From NCBI GenBank assembly GCA_016790575.1, contig JAEUOU010000027.1, positions 1 through 64,000 on the forward strand: 64,000 nt of DNA. Reading direction: 5' to 3'. Source of the stretch: Burkholderiaceae bacterium. Lineage in GTDB: Bacteria > Pseudomonadota > Gammaproteobacteria > Burkholderiales > Burkholderiaceae_C. The notes beneath the pieces are model-generated. The model saw only the letters and a program-made list of their open reading frames with translations. It was not told the DNA's origin and searched no databases. Shown piece by piece: positions 1-9,111 of this stretch (position 1 is its first letter; each line of letters opens with the position of its first letter). The position numbers and the translations under genes are program-made.

Positions 1-151
1 TGGCCTTGGCCGTGGGCTGGACGGCGATGGTGCAGTTGACGGCCACCGAGCCGCGCAGTTCGAGCTTGGCGCTGTCGCTGGCGGTGGCTGCGTGGGCGCC
101 GAAAGCGGCGGCAACGGCGGACAGGGCGATGAGGGTCTTGAGGGCTTTCAT
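1..151 (-). CDS. Spore coat U-type pilin-like protein, N-terminal part (cut by window edge)
   Basis: Only the first 50 codons are inside the window. They begin with a clear Sec signal peptide (MKALKTLIALSAVAAAFGAHA, cleavage expected after AHA) and continue into a beta-rich stretch with one cysteine in the context SVAVNCTIAV, as in pilin subunits of archaic chaperone-usher systems of the spore coat U (SCPU) family. It is divergent from the chaperone, usher and tip-like genes starting at 616, which supports a role as the exported pilus subunit. The family call rests on little sequence plus context. It could be another small secreted protein. Confidence 0.6.
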   Translation of the reverse strand, partial: MKALKTLIALSAVAAAFGAHAATASDSAKLELRGSVAVNCTIAVQPTAKA

Positions 152-268
152 GGGGTTCTCCGATTCGTAACAGGTCAGGGGTTGGGGTTTGACGCCACAC
201 CGTGTGGCAGACGGCTTTCTTTCTGCGAAGGCCGTGCCAACCCGATACGGATGGAGAAAATACAATCA

Positions 269-282
269 AATCAAGCACTTAG
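269..282 (+). repeat. Solitary AATCAAGCACTTAG motif
   Basis: These 14 bases are identical to the reverse complement of the left end of the element at 30511-30677 and nearly identical to its right end. No DnaA box or hairpin accompanies it, so it is either a remnant of that element or an independent protein-binding motif. Confidence 0.4.
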
Positions 283-464
283 AAAAACCAACCTTCTCGA
301 CAACCGGGCACCCGAGGCACAATGCAAGACTGTCAGTGTTGCAGGCGTTGCAAATTGCGGCACACTCCCGGCAGACTGGGCTGCGGGTGTGGTTACGGGC
401 GGACGAATGGCGGACGGCTGGCGGGAGCCTCGACCAGACGCTGCGACGGCAGATTCGGCATGAT

Positions 465-514
465 TTCGACCGATACCCAGCGGGAAAAGGTCGCTTTCAG
501 CTATTATTTTTATA
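465..514 (-). repeat. Dispersed 30-bp-core repeat, copy 1 (intergenic)
   Basis: The core at 474-503 on the minus strand reads TAGCT, six bases, GACCTTTT, two bases, CGCTGGGTA, preceded by an A/T-rich run (AAAAATAA) and followed by TCGGTC. It aligns without gaps to eight other copies in the window. Confidence 0.75.
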
Positions 515-615
515 GTCTTCGAACCCTGTCGATGAACCTGCCCGGGCCCGCGCGCCGACGGTTGGCACGCAACTTGAAGGATTTCGTGTAGAACCGAACC
601 TGATTGGAGCCTTCC

Positions 616-1365
616 ATGGACAAAGCCACAAACCACCTCACCCTCCCCACATTTGCAGGCGCCCTTCGCCACCTCCTGTTCGCGGGTCTTGCCGCCCTGG
701 CCACCAGCGCCCAGGCGCTGTCATTCACCCCCATTGAGGTCGACTTCAGCCCCAGCGGACGGGGCGCCACGCAGGTATTCCGTCTGGAGAACACCACCGC
801 CGAGCCGGCCGCCGTCGAAATCGGCATGAAAACCCGCAAGATGGAAAGCAACGGCGACGACATCCTGGGCGATGCCGATGACCAGTTCAGCATCTTCCCG
901 GCTCAGGTTGTCCTGCAACCGGGCCAGGTGCAAACCATCCGTGTGCAATACACCGGCCCGGCGCAGATCACGGCCGAGCGCGCCTTCCGCCTGATTGCCG
1001 AACAACTCCCGGTCGATGTGGGACAGGTCGCTCAGACGGGTGGCCGGATGCGCCTGCTGGTGAAATACGTCGCGTCGGCCTACGTGGTGCCGGCCAACGT
1101 CAAGGCAATCCTTTCGGTACCACAGGCCCGCCTGGTGCGCGACGCCCAGGGCGCGTGGTTGGAAGTCAGTGTTCGCAACGAGGGCACGACACGCAAGATT
1201 CTGACCGGCGCGCGGCTGGGCTTAGGCGACCGCGTCATCGACACCGCAGCACTCAAGGGCATGGCTGGCGAAAACATCCTCGCCGGCACGACCCGGACGT
1301 TCCGCATTCCCGCACCGGCCAACCTGGCCGAGCCCCTGCCGCCAGTTCGCCTGCTGGTGGACTGA
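616..1365 (+). CDS. Periplasmic pilus chaperone (PapD/CsuC family)
   Basis: A 249-residue exported protein. The signal peptide ends near ATSAQA, followed by an N-terminal immunoglobulin-like domain (LSFTPIEVDFSP, then FRLENTTAEPAAVEIG) and the chaperone core motif QVVLQPGQVQTIRVQYTG. Chaperones of this class complete the fold of pilin subunits in the periplasm by donor-strand complementation and hand them to the usher. I chose ATG 616 because TTGGAG lies seven bases upstream; a TTG at 604 in the same frame overlaps that ribosome binding site and is unlikely. The usher begins 6 bp after the stop. Confidence 0.88.
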   Translation: MDKATNHLTLPTFAGALRHLLFAGLAALATSAQALSFTPIEVDFSPSGRGATQVFRLENTTAEPAAVEIGMKTRKMESNGDDILGDADDQFSIFPAQVVLQPGQVQTIRVQYTGPAQITAERAFRLIAEQLPVDVGQVAQTGGRMRLLVKYVASAYVVPANVKAILSVPQARLVRDAQGAWLEVSVRNEGTTRKILTGARLGLGDRVIDTAALKGMAGENILAGTTRTFRIPAPANLAEPLPPVRLLVD

Positions 1366-1371
1366 ACCGGC

Positions 1372-3888
1372 GTGTCCAGGCATCGGCATCTGGCACCGAT
1401 CGCCGCAGCCCTTGCCGTGCTGCCGATGGCCGTCATCGCGCAGGCACCGGGCGCGGCGGTCGATCCGGCGTTCGAGAAGGCCTTCGCCCAGCGCCGACGC
1501 ATTACCGTGCAACAGATCGCCTTGCCGACCGTGCTGGACGGGCGCGAAGTCGGCGCTGTGACCGCCCAGATTCGGGGCCCGGAAGTCCGCTACGCCCGCG
1601 AGGCCCTGGTCACGGTGTTGGGCAACGTCCTGTTGCCTGAACGCCTGCAAACCCTGAAGGACCGGTCCGGGGGCGACTGGGTGGATGCGGCCGCGCTGGT
1701 CCCGCTGGGAATTCAGGCGCAGTACTCGCCCCAGACCATCACCCTGACGCTGGACATCGCCCTGGAGGCCCGGCGCATCCGAACCCACCGGGTCGACTCC
1801 CGCCAGGCGGTGTCCGACGAAAAAACTGAACCCGAGGCGGACATCCGCCCCCAGCCCTGGAGCCTGATCGGCAACATGCGGTGGGTCGGCTCGACCAGCC
1901 GCGCTTCGGGCAACGCGGCCAGCACGAACGCCCGTGTCCATCTGGAACCCGCGCTCCGATGGCATCCCTGGGTTCTTGAGGCCGCCGGCTCCATGCCACT
2001 GGGCGCCAGCGGCGGGACCCGTGTGCGCGACATGACCCGGATCATCCGCGACTGGCCCGAACAGTCCCTGCGCCTGACGCTGGGCGATCTGTCAACTGGC
2101 GCCCGGCCGGGGCTGCCGGCCACCGCCCTGGGAGGGATTCAGCTGAGCCGGCGCTTCAGCCTCACGCCCGCGGTCAGCACCCTGTCCCAGCCCGGCGAGC
2201 GGATTGCGCTGCCCCAGGGCGCATCGGTCGATGTGGTGGTCAATGGCAAGGTCAGCCGGACGCTCCAACTGGGCCCGGGGGTTCATGACCTGCAGGACAT
2301 TCCGGTTTTCTCCGGCGCCAATACGGTCGAGCTGCGCATTGTCGAGCCGGGAGGCAAGACCACCGTACGCCAGTTCGACTATTTCTTCGATTCGTCGCTG
2401 CTCGCTCCCGGTCTGGCGGAGTTTGATCTGGCGACCGGCGCTCCGGCCGTCACCGGCGCCAACGGCCCGCAATACCAGCGGACCACCCCCGTCACCTCGG
2501 CGTCGCTGCGCTACGGCATCCGGCCTGATGTGACGACTGGATTCGCGCTGCAGCACCGGCGCACGCCGGCCGGCGCCGTTCTGTTCTGGCAGACCGACTG
2601 GCTGTTTGCCAGTCCCGCCGGAACGGTGGCTGCCTACTTCACCGGCAACCGCCACCCGGGTTTTACCGGGCAGGTCACGAGCCTGCAGTGGCGCCAGCAG
2701 TCGCCGCTGCGGCTGGGCGACCCGCGACCGCGCTGGTCCTGGTCCACCAGCGCGCAGTGGACCCACCGGCGGCACGGCCACGCCAACGTCTCGACCGATT
2801 CACCCGGCAAAGGCAGCACCGATGCCGGCCTGCGAATCGGCGCGGTGGCGCCCGGTGGCATGGGCCTGTCGGGGAGTTGGGCCCGGGCACGGCCGCACGA
2901 CGGATCACCACCCCTCGACACGGCCAACCTGACCCTGCGCCAGCGGCTGAGCCCGCAGTGGTCGCTGGAGGCCGGACTGCGCTGGGAGCGGCAGGACCAG
3001 CGGCGGGAGCGGTCGCTGGGGATCAGCCTGCGCTGGTCGGGCGAACGCCAGCCGGATGGCTCGGGTCAACGCGCCATGGGATCGGCCGACAGTTTCACCC
3101 GCCGTGTCCAGCTTGATGCCGAAACCTGGGGGGTTGCCAGCGTCGCCCAGGCCGATGCGCCGTGGCGGCTGTCGCTGGGGGCAGCCCGCAGCCGCGAAGG
3201 AACCGAGCGCAGCGTGCGCGCCCAGATGATGACCTCCCGCGCGGAGTGGACCGCCCAGCTCAGCGGCAATCACGCCGTCAGCGGTTCGACCCAATTCGCC
3301 GATGTCAGTGTCGCCAGCAGCCTGATCCTCACCGCGGACGGTTGGGCGCTGGCGCCACCGGTCAACGATTCGGCCGCTATCCTGCGCCCCCGCCCGGCCT
3401 ACGGCGCCCTCACCATCCACATAGACCCGTCAGGGCCGACAGCGGCCGCCTCCAGCGACCGCTGGGGCGCACCGGTGCTGGCCGACCTGAACGCCTATAC
3501 ACCGCGTGAAATCCAGCTCGACATCGCCAATCTGCCCCCCGGCCTGGGCTTGGGCGTGGACCGTCCGCGCCTGTGGCCCGCGTACCGCTCGGTGCTGGCC
3601 GTGCCGGTTGGCAGCGACGCCAACGTCCAGGTCACTGCCCTGCTGCAAGAAGCCGACGGCGGACCGGCGGGCCTGCGCGCGCTGCAACTGGTCGCCGATG
3701 CGGGGGGGCCAGCCATTGACCTGTTCACCAGCCGGCGCGGGCAGTTCACCAGCCCGCCGCTGCGACCCGGTCGCTACCAGCTGCGCCCGGCCGGCGAATC
3801 GCAGGTGCTGACCCGGTTCACCATCACGCCGGATCAGCAGGGTATCGTCTCGCTCGGCGCCATCGTCCAGAAAGGGGCCGAACGATGA
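1372..3888 (+). CDS. Outer membrane usher protein of a chaperone-usher pilus
   Basis: An 838-residue protein with signal peptide (cleavage near AVIAQ). An N-terminal domain is followed by a long beta-barrel region rich in alternating aromatic and polar residues, a plug-type segment around QGASVDVVVNGKV and FDYFFDSSLLAPGL, and C-terminal domains after about residue 650. The order and motifs fit the FimD/PapC superfamily, specifically the CsuD-like branch. It forms the outer-membrane channel that polymerises subunits delivered by the upstream chaperone. The start is GTG at 1372, close behind the chaperone stop. It overlaps the next gene by 4 bp (ATGA), so the three genes are probably translationally coupled. 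Confidence 0.88.
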   Translation: MSRHRHLAPIAAALAVLPMAVIAQAPGAAVDPAFEKAFAQRRRITVQQIALPTVLDGREVGAVTAQIRGPEVRYAREALVTVLGNVLLPERLQTLKDRSGGDWVDAAALVPLGIQAQYSPQTITLTLDIALEARRIRTHRVDSRQAVSDEKTEPEADIRPQPWSLIGNMRWVGSTSRASGNAASTNARVHLEPALRWHPWVLEAAGSMPLGASGGTRVRDMTRIIRDWPEQSLRLTLGDLSTGARPGLPATALGGIQLSRRFSLTPAVSTLSQPGERIALPQGASVDVVVNGKVSRTLQLGPGVHDLQDIPVFSGANTVELRIVEPGGKTTVRQFDYFFDSSLLAPGLAEFDLATGAPAVTGANGPQYQRTTPVTSASLRYGIRPDVTTGFALQHRRTPAGAVLFWQTDWLFASPAGTVAAYFTGNRHPGFTGQVTSLQWRQQSPLRLGDPRPRWSWSTSAQWTHRRHGHANVSTDSPGKGSTDAGLRIGAVAPGGMGLSGSWARARPHDGSPPLDTANLTLRQRLSPQWSLEAGLRWERQDQRRERSLGISLRWSGERQPDGSGQRAMGSADSFTRRVQLDAETWGVASVAQADAPWRLSLGAARSREGTERSVRAQMMTSRAEWTAQLSGNHAVSGSTQFADVSVASSLILTADGWALAPPVNDSAAILRPRPAYGALTIHIDPSGPTAAASSDRWGAPVLADLNAYTPREIQLDIANLPPGLGLGVDRPRLWPAYRSVLAVPVGSDANVQVTALLQEADGGPAGLRALQLVADAGGPAIDLFTSRRGQFTSPPLRPGRYQLRPAGESQVLTRFTITPDQQGIVSLGAIVQKGAER

Positions 3889-4778
3889 CCCGCCGCCCTC
3901 CCCGCACACACCGGTGGCCGCTGGTCGGCGTGGCCGTTCTGCTGGCCAGCCTGGCCGCCTCCGCACTGGCCCAGACCGGCCCCGACTGCCGACTGGACAG
4001 CCCGGCCGCCGTGACACTGGAACGCTACCGCCCCGACAGCGCGCCGACCGCCGGTGCCTGGACGCTGCGGGTGCGCAGCACGCGCGGTTGTGTCGCCCGG
4101 CTGCAGATTGAAGGTCTCAGCGAACCCGGTCGGCTGATGCTGGCCGGTCCGGCAGCGACCGGTGACCGCCTCGCGCTGTCCATCAGCGGCCAACCAAGTG
4201 GCACCGAACCCGTGGCCGCCGCACCGGTCGATGCTGCCAGCATCACCGTCGGCCCGCAGCAGGACCAGACGCTGCGCCTGTGGTTGCGGCCCGAACCGGG
4301 CCAATGGCTCGCCGCAGGCAACTGGCAGCACACCGTACTGGCTCGCCTGATCGACGCCCAGGGCCGCACGCTGGATACCCGCGAGGTACGCATCAGCGCC
4401 CAGGTTGACGCGACGGTGCGGGCCCAGTTTTCCGACACCGCCGGCGGGTCGCAGCTCGCCCGGCTGGACTTCGGTTTGCTGCAGCAAGGCGCCCGCCGGT
4501 CGACCACCCTGGATGTCCAGGCCAATACCCCCCACAGTGTGGTGCTGGAAAGCACCCAGCGCGGCCACCTGACCAATGCCCGGGCCCCGCAATCGCCGGC
4601 CATCGCCTGGACATTGCGCATCAACGGGCAAACGGTCGGGCTTGCCACGGCGGCACGGCTGCCCTTTGCTACAGGGGGCCGCCAGCGGCATGTGCTGGAA
4701 GCGGAGATCGGCTCCGTCGAACGCGTTCTGGCCGGCGAATACCGCGACGAACTCCAGATCACGATCACGGCACAATGA
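3885..4778 (+). CDS. Spore coat U domain protein, probable pilus tip subunit
   Basis: A 297-residue secreted protein with a signal peptide ending ALAQ. The N-terminal half has two cysteines about 30 residues apart (DCRLDS, RGCVARL). The C-terminal half (from about residue 180) shows the SCPU pattern: LDFGLLQQGARRSTTLDVQA, a VVLES block, an AWTLRINGQ strand and the terminal LAGEYRDELQITITAQ, which matches the usual AGtYsDtvtvtvt ending. Two such halves after the usher resemble the two-domain tip adhesin (CsuE-like) of archaic pili. The start overlaps the usher stop by 4 bp. Adhesin function is inferred. Confidence 0.72.
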   Translation: MTRRPPRTHRWPLVGVAVLLASLAASALAQTGPDCRLDSPAAVTLERYRPDSAPTAGAWTLRVRSTRGCVARLQIEGLSEPGRLMLAGPAATGDRLALSISGQPSGTEPVAAAPVDAASITVGPQQDQTLRLWLRPEPGQWLAAGNWQHTVLARLIDAQGRTLDTREVRISAQVDATVRAQFSDTAGGSQLARLDFGLLQQGARRSTTLDVQANTPHSVVLESTQRGHLTNARAPQSPAIAWTLRINGQTVGLATAARLPFATGGRQRHVLEAEIGSVERVLAGEYRDELQITITAQ

Positions 4779-4785
4779 ACGCGCC

Positions 4786-6879
4786 ATGACCAGCGCACCC
4801 TCCCCCGATGGGCCACCGCCCCTGCCGCCGCTGCGGCTGCAACAAGCCATCGACGCCGCGGAACTGGCGGTATGGGAATGGGACATCGCGACCCAGTCCA
4901 TGCACCTCAGTGCCCGCTGGGCCAGCCTGACCGGTCAGACACCGGCGCCTGCCGTGATGCCGATGGCGCGGTGGCTGTCCGTGGTGCACCCGGACGACCT
5001 CGGTGGCCTGCGCACGGCGCTGGAGGCGTTTGTCCGCGGACAGACCTCCCGGCTGCGCACCGAACACCGGGTGCAGACAGCGGGCGGCTGGACCTGGATC
5101 GAACTGCGGGGCACGATCACCGCGCGCGACACCCACGGCCGGCCGACCCAGCTGGTCGGCACCTGCGCCGATATCGGCGAGCGCAAAGCCGAACAGGCCG
5201 CGCTGCAGCAGGCGCAGGAGCGCGCCCAACAGGCCAACCGGGCCAAGAGCGACTTCCTGGCCAACATGAGCCACGAAGTCCGCACCCCGCTCAACGCGGT
5301 CATCGGGCTGGCCCGGCTGCTGCGCCAGACGTCGCTGCAGCCGCCGCAGGACCAGTACCTGGACTTGATGGACCAATCCGCCACGTCGCTGCTGGCGCTG
5401 CTCAACGACATGCTGGACCTGTCCAAGATCGAGGCCGGCAAGCTGGTGTTCGAGCAGGTGCGCTTTGACCTGCTCGAATGGGTGGACAAGGCGATTTCGC
5501 CGTTCGTGGCCCAAGCCCGGGAAAAGGGCCTGCAGGTTCGGCTCGACTGTGACCCGGCGCTGCCGCCCGCCCTGGTCGGTGATCCCGGCCGACTGCGCCA
5601 GATCCTGGTCAACCTGATGTCCAACGCCGTCAAGTTCACCCACGCGGGTGGCATCCGGGTGCGGGTCTGGCCCGACGCGGACCCGCGGGAGATCGGCCCG
5701 GGACAGATCCGGGTGTTGTTCGAAGTGCGCGATTCGGGCATCGGGATGACGCCTGAACAGCAAAACGGAATTTTTGAAGCTTTCACGCAGGCCGATGCGT
5801 CGACCACCCGTCGCTACGGCGGCACCGGGCTGGGCCTGGCCATCTGTGCCCAGCTGGTCGAGCGCATGGGCGGGCGGATCCGCGTCGCCAGCCAGGCCGG
5901 GCAGGGCAGCGCGTTCCGGTTCAGCGCGGTCTTCAGCCATGCGCCCGACGATCCGAGCCAGCTGACCCTGCCGGCCAGCCTGGACGCGCGCAGCCTGGCC
6001 GGCATGCGGGTGCTGCTGGCCGAGGACCACCCGGTCAACCGGCTGATCACCAGCCACATGCTGCAGGAGCTGGGCTGCACCGTCGTGACCGCCAACGATG
6101 GCGAGCAGGCCCTGGCCCTCTGGGCCGCTGAGGCATTTGACCTGATCCTGATGGACATCCAGATGCCGGTGCTCGGCGGCGAGGAAGCCACGGCCCGCAT
6201 CCGCGCCCAGGAAGCGCGCCTGGGGGGGCATATCCCCATCGTTGCGCTCACCGCCCATGCCCTTGCAGGCGACCGTGAGAAATACCTTGCCGCCGGCATG
6301 GATGCCTATGCCTCCAAACCGGTTTCTCCGGACACCCTGGCCCAGGCGCTGCACGAGGCGCTGAAGTCCCGTGCGTCCACCCCCGAAGCCCTGTTGCCGC
6401 CCATGCACTGGGGCGCCGCACCCGAAGCAGGCCAACCCGCGGCAATGCCGCCCGCCGCGGCGGCCCCTGTGGCAGCCGGCGCCACCACGGTGCAAGGCGA
6501 GCCGACTTCGGCCGCTGCGCCTTCCGGTACCGGCACTCCTGGCCACAACGCCGGCTTTGACCTCCAGCGCCTGCGCACCCGGCTCGGTGGCGACGCCGAC
6601 GCTTTACGGGAAGTGGCCGCAGCGATGCGCGACGATCTTGACCAGCGCCTGCTTACCCTGGCGCAGGCGCTGGAGCGCCAGGATGCCGCGGCGGCAGCGG
6701 CCCAGGCCCATGCGCTCAAAGGGGCTCTGTCCAGCCTGACCTTCATGCGCGGCGCAGCCTTGGCCCGGGGTCTGGAACTTGCGGCCGGCAAGGCGGCCTG
6801 GCCGTTGTTCGGCCAGACTCTGGCCTTGCTGCAGCACGAGGCCCAGGCGATTCGCCAGGCGCTCGACACCCTGGCCTGA
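4786..6879 (+). CDS. Hybrid sensor histidine kinase with PAS, receiver and Hpt domains
   Basis: A 697-residue signalling protein without an obvious membrane segment. In order: a PAS/PAC fold (about 15-135, [25 protein letters not shown]), a HisKA dimerisation domain with phosphoacceptor His163 ([11 protein letters not shown]), an HATPase_c domain ([18 protein letters not shown]), a receiver domain with phosphoacceptor Asp457 ([13 protein letters not shown]) and conserved Lys in ASKPVS, a proline/alanine-rich linker, and an Hpt domain with His642 ([13 protein letters not shown]). All phosphorelay residues are intact. It follows the pilus tip gene by 7 bp and may share its transcript. The output regulator is not nearby, so a role in controlling the pilus or surface attachment is inference from position. 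Confidence 0.92.
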   Translation: MTSAPSPDGPPPLPPLRLQQAIDAAELAVWEWDIATQSMHLSARWASLTGQTPAPAVMPMARWLSVVHPDDLGGLRTALEAFVRGQTSRLRTEHRVQTAGGWTWIELRGTITARDTHGRPTQLVGTCADIGERKAEQAALQQAQERAQQANRAKSDFLANMSHEVRTPLNAVIGLARLLRQTSLQPPQDQYLDLMDQSATSLLALLNDMLDLSKIEAGKLVFEQVRFDLLEWVDKAISPFVAQAREKGLQVRLDCDPALPPALVGDPGRLRQILVNLMSNAVKFTHAGGIRVRVWPDADPREIGPGQIRVLFEVRDSGIGMTPEQQNGIFEAFTQADASTTRRYGGTGLGLAICAQLVERMGGRIRVASQAGQGSAFRFSAVFSHAPDDPSQLTLPASLDARSLAGMRVLLAEDHPVNRLITSHMLQELGCTVVTANDGEQALALWAAEAFDLILMDIQMPVLGGEEATARIRAQEARLGGHIPIVALTAHALAGDREKYLAAGMDAYASKPVSPDTLAQALHEALKSRASTPEALLPPMHWGAAPEAGQPAAMPPAAAAPVAAGATTVQGEPTSAAAPSGTGTPGHNAGFDLQRLRTRLGGDADALREVAAAMRDDLDQRLLTLAQALERQDAAAAAAQAHALKGALSSLTFMRGAALARGLELAAGKAAWPLFGQTLALLQHEAQAIRQALDTLA

Positions 6880-6899
6880 CCGGTTCGCACCGCGGCGGC

Positions 6900-8339
6900 T
6901 CAGCCGCGCAAGCGCCGGAAGGCCGCCCAGAAAGCCGGGTCCTGCGAGGTCGCGAAATTGATCCGCATGTGGGTGCTGGGTTGCCGGCTGGCATGGAACA
7001 GGCCGCCGGGCGCGATCAGGTACCCCTCGTCCAGCAGGCGAAGTGCCAGAGTGTCGGTGTCCACCCCCGTATCGACCCAGCCGAACAGGCCGGCCGGCTC
7101 GGCAACAAAACGGCATCCGGCCTGCAAGGCCATCTGCACGCTGCGCACGCGCGCCTGGTCCAGCCGGTGGCGAATGCGCTCCGCATGGCGGCGCAACTGG
7201 CCTTGCTCCATGCACAGCGCCAAGGCCTTTTCCAGCAGGCTCGGCGTCGTCAGGGTGGTCAGCAATTTGGTGTCGACCAGCCGTTCGACCAGGTGCGATG
7301 GCGCGGCAACAAAGCCGATTCGCCATGCCGGGGCAAGAATCTTGGCGAAACCCCCGACATAAATGGTGCGTTCCAGTCCGTCCAGACTGCCCATCCGCGT
7401 GGCATGGGCGGGTGCGATGTGGCTGTAGGTGTCATCTTCCACGACCAGGAAACCATGGCGCCCTGCCAGTTGCAGCACCCGGTGCGCACTGGCCGGCGTG
7501 ATCAGGGCGCCGGTGGGGTTGTGCAGCACACTGACGCTGACAAACAGCCGCGGTGCGTGGACTTCGCAGTACCGCGCCATGATGTCGGTATCCGGTCCGG
7601 CAGCCCCCCGGGGAACCGGCAACACCCGCATGCCCAGGGCGTCAAGCCGTGCGAACTCGACCGCCCAGCCGGGCTCTTCGACCATGACACTGTCGCCAGG
7701 TTTGAGCAAGGTGCGACTGACCACATCCAGCGCATGGGTGGCGCCCACGGTGGTCACAATCTGCCCGGGCCGGACCGGAAGGCCCAGGGTATCCAGGTGC
7801 TGTGCGAGCGCGCGGCGCAGTCCGGCGTCGCCCTGGGGCTCACCGTAGGTCAACGAACTGTCCTGAAAGGCGGCTGTGGAGGTCACCTTGCGCACCGCCG
7901 CGGCCAGGAAGGGGCTCTTGAGCCAATCGGGCGGGAAGACCCCCATGCCCGGTTGCGGCTGCGGCCCCGCGGGCTGGAACATGGCGCGGATCAACCGCGT
8001 GGCGTCCAGCGGCTGCCCGCCCGGCGGGCGGGCCATCGGAACCTCGGTAGCTATCTTTTCAGTAGCATCAGGCGACCTTTTGACAATGGGTATTGGCAGT
8101 TTTTGTTGAAAATCACGGACAAAGAAGCCGCGCTGCGGCCGCGAGACAATCAGGCCGCGTGCGGCGAGCTGGTCATAGGCGGCAACCACCGTCGATGGGC
8201 TCACCTGATGCTGCGCGGCGCACTGGCGCACGCTGGGCAGGCGCGCGCCGGGAGCCAGCAGGCGGTCGCGGATGCGCTGCGCATAGCGCTCGACCAGCTG
8301 CTCGGCCAGGGATTGGGTGCTCGATCGGGTCAGTGCCAT
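6900..8339 (-). CDS. MocR-family transcriptional regulator (GntR HTH fused to aminotransferase fold)
   Basis: A 479-residue regulator with an N-terminal winged-helix GntR domain (RLLAPGARLPSVRQCAAQHQ, then VSPSTVVAAYDQL) and a C-terminal class I aminotransferase-like domain. The pyridoxal-phosphate lysine is expected at Lys333 in GGFAKILAPAWRIG. Such regulators sense PLP adducts or amino-acid-related ligands. It is divergent from a LysE-type exporter operon that begins at 8461 and faces a perfect inverted repeat at 8348-8373, so it probably controls that operon. Residues about 83-93 in the interdomain linker are encoded by an antisense copy of the dispersed repeat. The start is the ATG before LTRSSTQSLAEQ; upstream in-frame codons lack domain support. 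Confidence 0.9.
   Translation of the reverse strand: MALTRSSTQSLAEQLVERYAQRIRDRLLAPGARLPSVRQCAAQHQVSPSTVVAAYDQLAARGLIVSRPQRGFFVRDFQQKLPIPIVKRSPDATEKIATEVPMARPPGGQPLDATRLIRAMFQPAGPQPQPGMGVFPPDWLKSPFLAAAVRKVTSTAAFQDSSLTYGEPQGDAGLRRALAQHLDTLGLPVRPGQIVTTVGATHALDVVSRTLLKPGDSVMVEEPGWAVEFARLDALGMRVLPVPRGAAGPDTDIMARYCEVHAPRLFVSVSVLHNPTGALITPASAHRVLQLAGRHGFLVVEDDTYSHIAPAHATRMGSLDGLERTIYVGGFAKILAPAWRIGFVAAPSHLVERLVDTKLLTTLTTPSLLEKALALCMEQGQLRRHAERIRHRLDQARVRSVQMALQAGCRFVAEPAGLFGWVDTGVDTDTLALRLLDEGYLIAPGGLFHASRQPSTHMRINFATSQDPAFWAAFRRLRG
8048..8104 (+). repeat. Dispersed 30-bp-core repeat, copy 2 (antisense inside mocR-like gene)
   Basis: The core 8063-8092 reads TAGCA, six bases, GACCTTTT, two bases, CAATGGGTA, followed by TTGGC. 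It lies antisense to the host gene and is translated there as part of PIPIVKRSPDATEK. The host frame is uninterrupted. Confidence 0.75.
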
Positions 8340-8347
8340 GGGGGAAG

Positions 8348-8373
8348 CTGTATGGGTCGACAACGCCATACAG
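8348..8373. promoter_or_regulatory. Candidate operator between mocR-like gene and exporter operon
   Basis: The sequence holds a perfect 8-bp inverted repeat, CTGTATGG and CCATACAG, separated by 10 bases. It sits 8 bp upstream of the regulator's start codon in a 121-bp divergent region. Further CTGTAC/GTACTG half-site-like words follow at about 8395-8413. The symmetry and location fit a binding site for the divergently encoded regulator; this is inference from sequence only. Confidence 0.55.
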
Positions 8374-8460
8374 TCTTTTATCTGATTGGTAAATCTGTAC
8401 TGCTTGTGTACTGCCATCGGAGGATACATTGGCACCCATGTTGCGTCCAGCCCCCCGACC

Positions 8461-9111
8461 ATGACATCCAGCGAATTCATCGCGCTGCTGGTGCTGGCCA
8501 CGGCATCGAGCTTCACTCCGGGGCCCAACACCACCTTGTCGGCGGCCCTGGCCGCCAACCAGGGGCTGCGTCGGGCTTTGCGCTTCATCCTGGCCGTGCC
8601 GGTAGGTTGGGGCCTGCTTTTCTCGCTGTGCGCCGGGGGGGTCGGTTCGCTGGTGGTGGCTCTGCCGCCACTGCGCTGGGCCATCGTGGCCGGCGGAACA
8701 GCCTATCTGCTGTGGCTGGCACGCCGGCTGTGGGGCAGCCGCTCACTGGCCGAAGCCGACCCGGCCCGGCTGCGGGTCGGTTTCTGGCAAGGCGTCGGCC
8801 TGCAGTTTCTGAACATCAAGGCCTGGATGCTGGCGCTGTCCATCGTGGCCGGCTGGATCGCGGGCCGACCCGACGCCGGGGCGCGGTTTGTCCTGGTGCT
8901 GCCGGTGCTGCTGGGCTACGCTTTTTTCAGCAACTTCAGTTACGCGCTGGTGGGCTCGCTGTTGCGTCACTGGCTTGCCGGGCCGGTTGAGGATGGTCAG
9001 CCGACCGGCCGCCGGCTGCTGGCGTTCAACCGCCTGATGGCCCTGGCCCTGACCCTGACGGCGGTCTGGATCGTGGTCAGCGCGCCCGGCCTGTTCGGGG
9101 GGAAACTGTGA
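8461..9111 (+). CDS. LysE/RhtB-family amino acid exporter
   Basis: A 216-residue integral membrane protein with about six hydrophobic helices. It opens with FIALLVLATASSFTPGPNTT, which carries the conserved TPGPN motif of LysE/RhtB exporters of amino acids and related metabolites. The start at ATG 8461 matches the family N-terminus. It overlaps the next gene by 4 bp (GTGA), making it the first cistron of a tightly packed operon under the probable control of the divergent MocR-type regulator. The exported substrate cannot be named from the sequence. Confidence 0.88.
   Translation: MTSSEFIALLVLATASSFTPGPNTTLSAALAANQGLRRALRFILAVPVGWGLLFSLCAGGVGSLVVALPPLRWAIVAGGTAYLLWLARRLWGSRSLAEADPARLRVGFWQGVGLQFLNIKAWMLALSIVAGWIAGRPDAGARFVLVLPVLLGYAFFSNFSYALVGSLLRHWLAGPVEDGQPTGRRLLAFNRLMALALTLTAVWIVVSAPGLFGGKL

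Larger units (their letters stand above)
152..615. other. 464-bp divergent intergenic region of the pilus locus
   Basis: No convincing gene here; the short frames are not supported by codon use or homology. It must hold promoters for both the leftward pilin-like gene and the rightward chaperone operon. It contains an inverted copy of the 30-bp-core dispersed repeat (474-503) and, at 269-282, a sequence matching the end motif of the DnaA-box elements around hemE. I could not assign -35/-10 elements with confidence. Confidence 0.6.

Noticed and set aside
604-615. TTG start for the pilus chaperone
   Set aside because: It lies inside the probable ribosome binding site for ATG 616, and the added residues extend the signal peptide needlessly.
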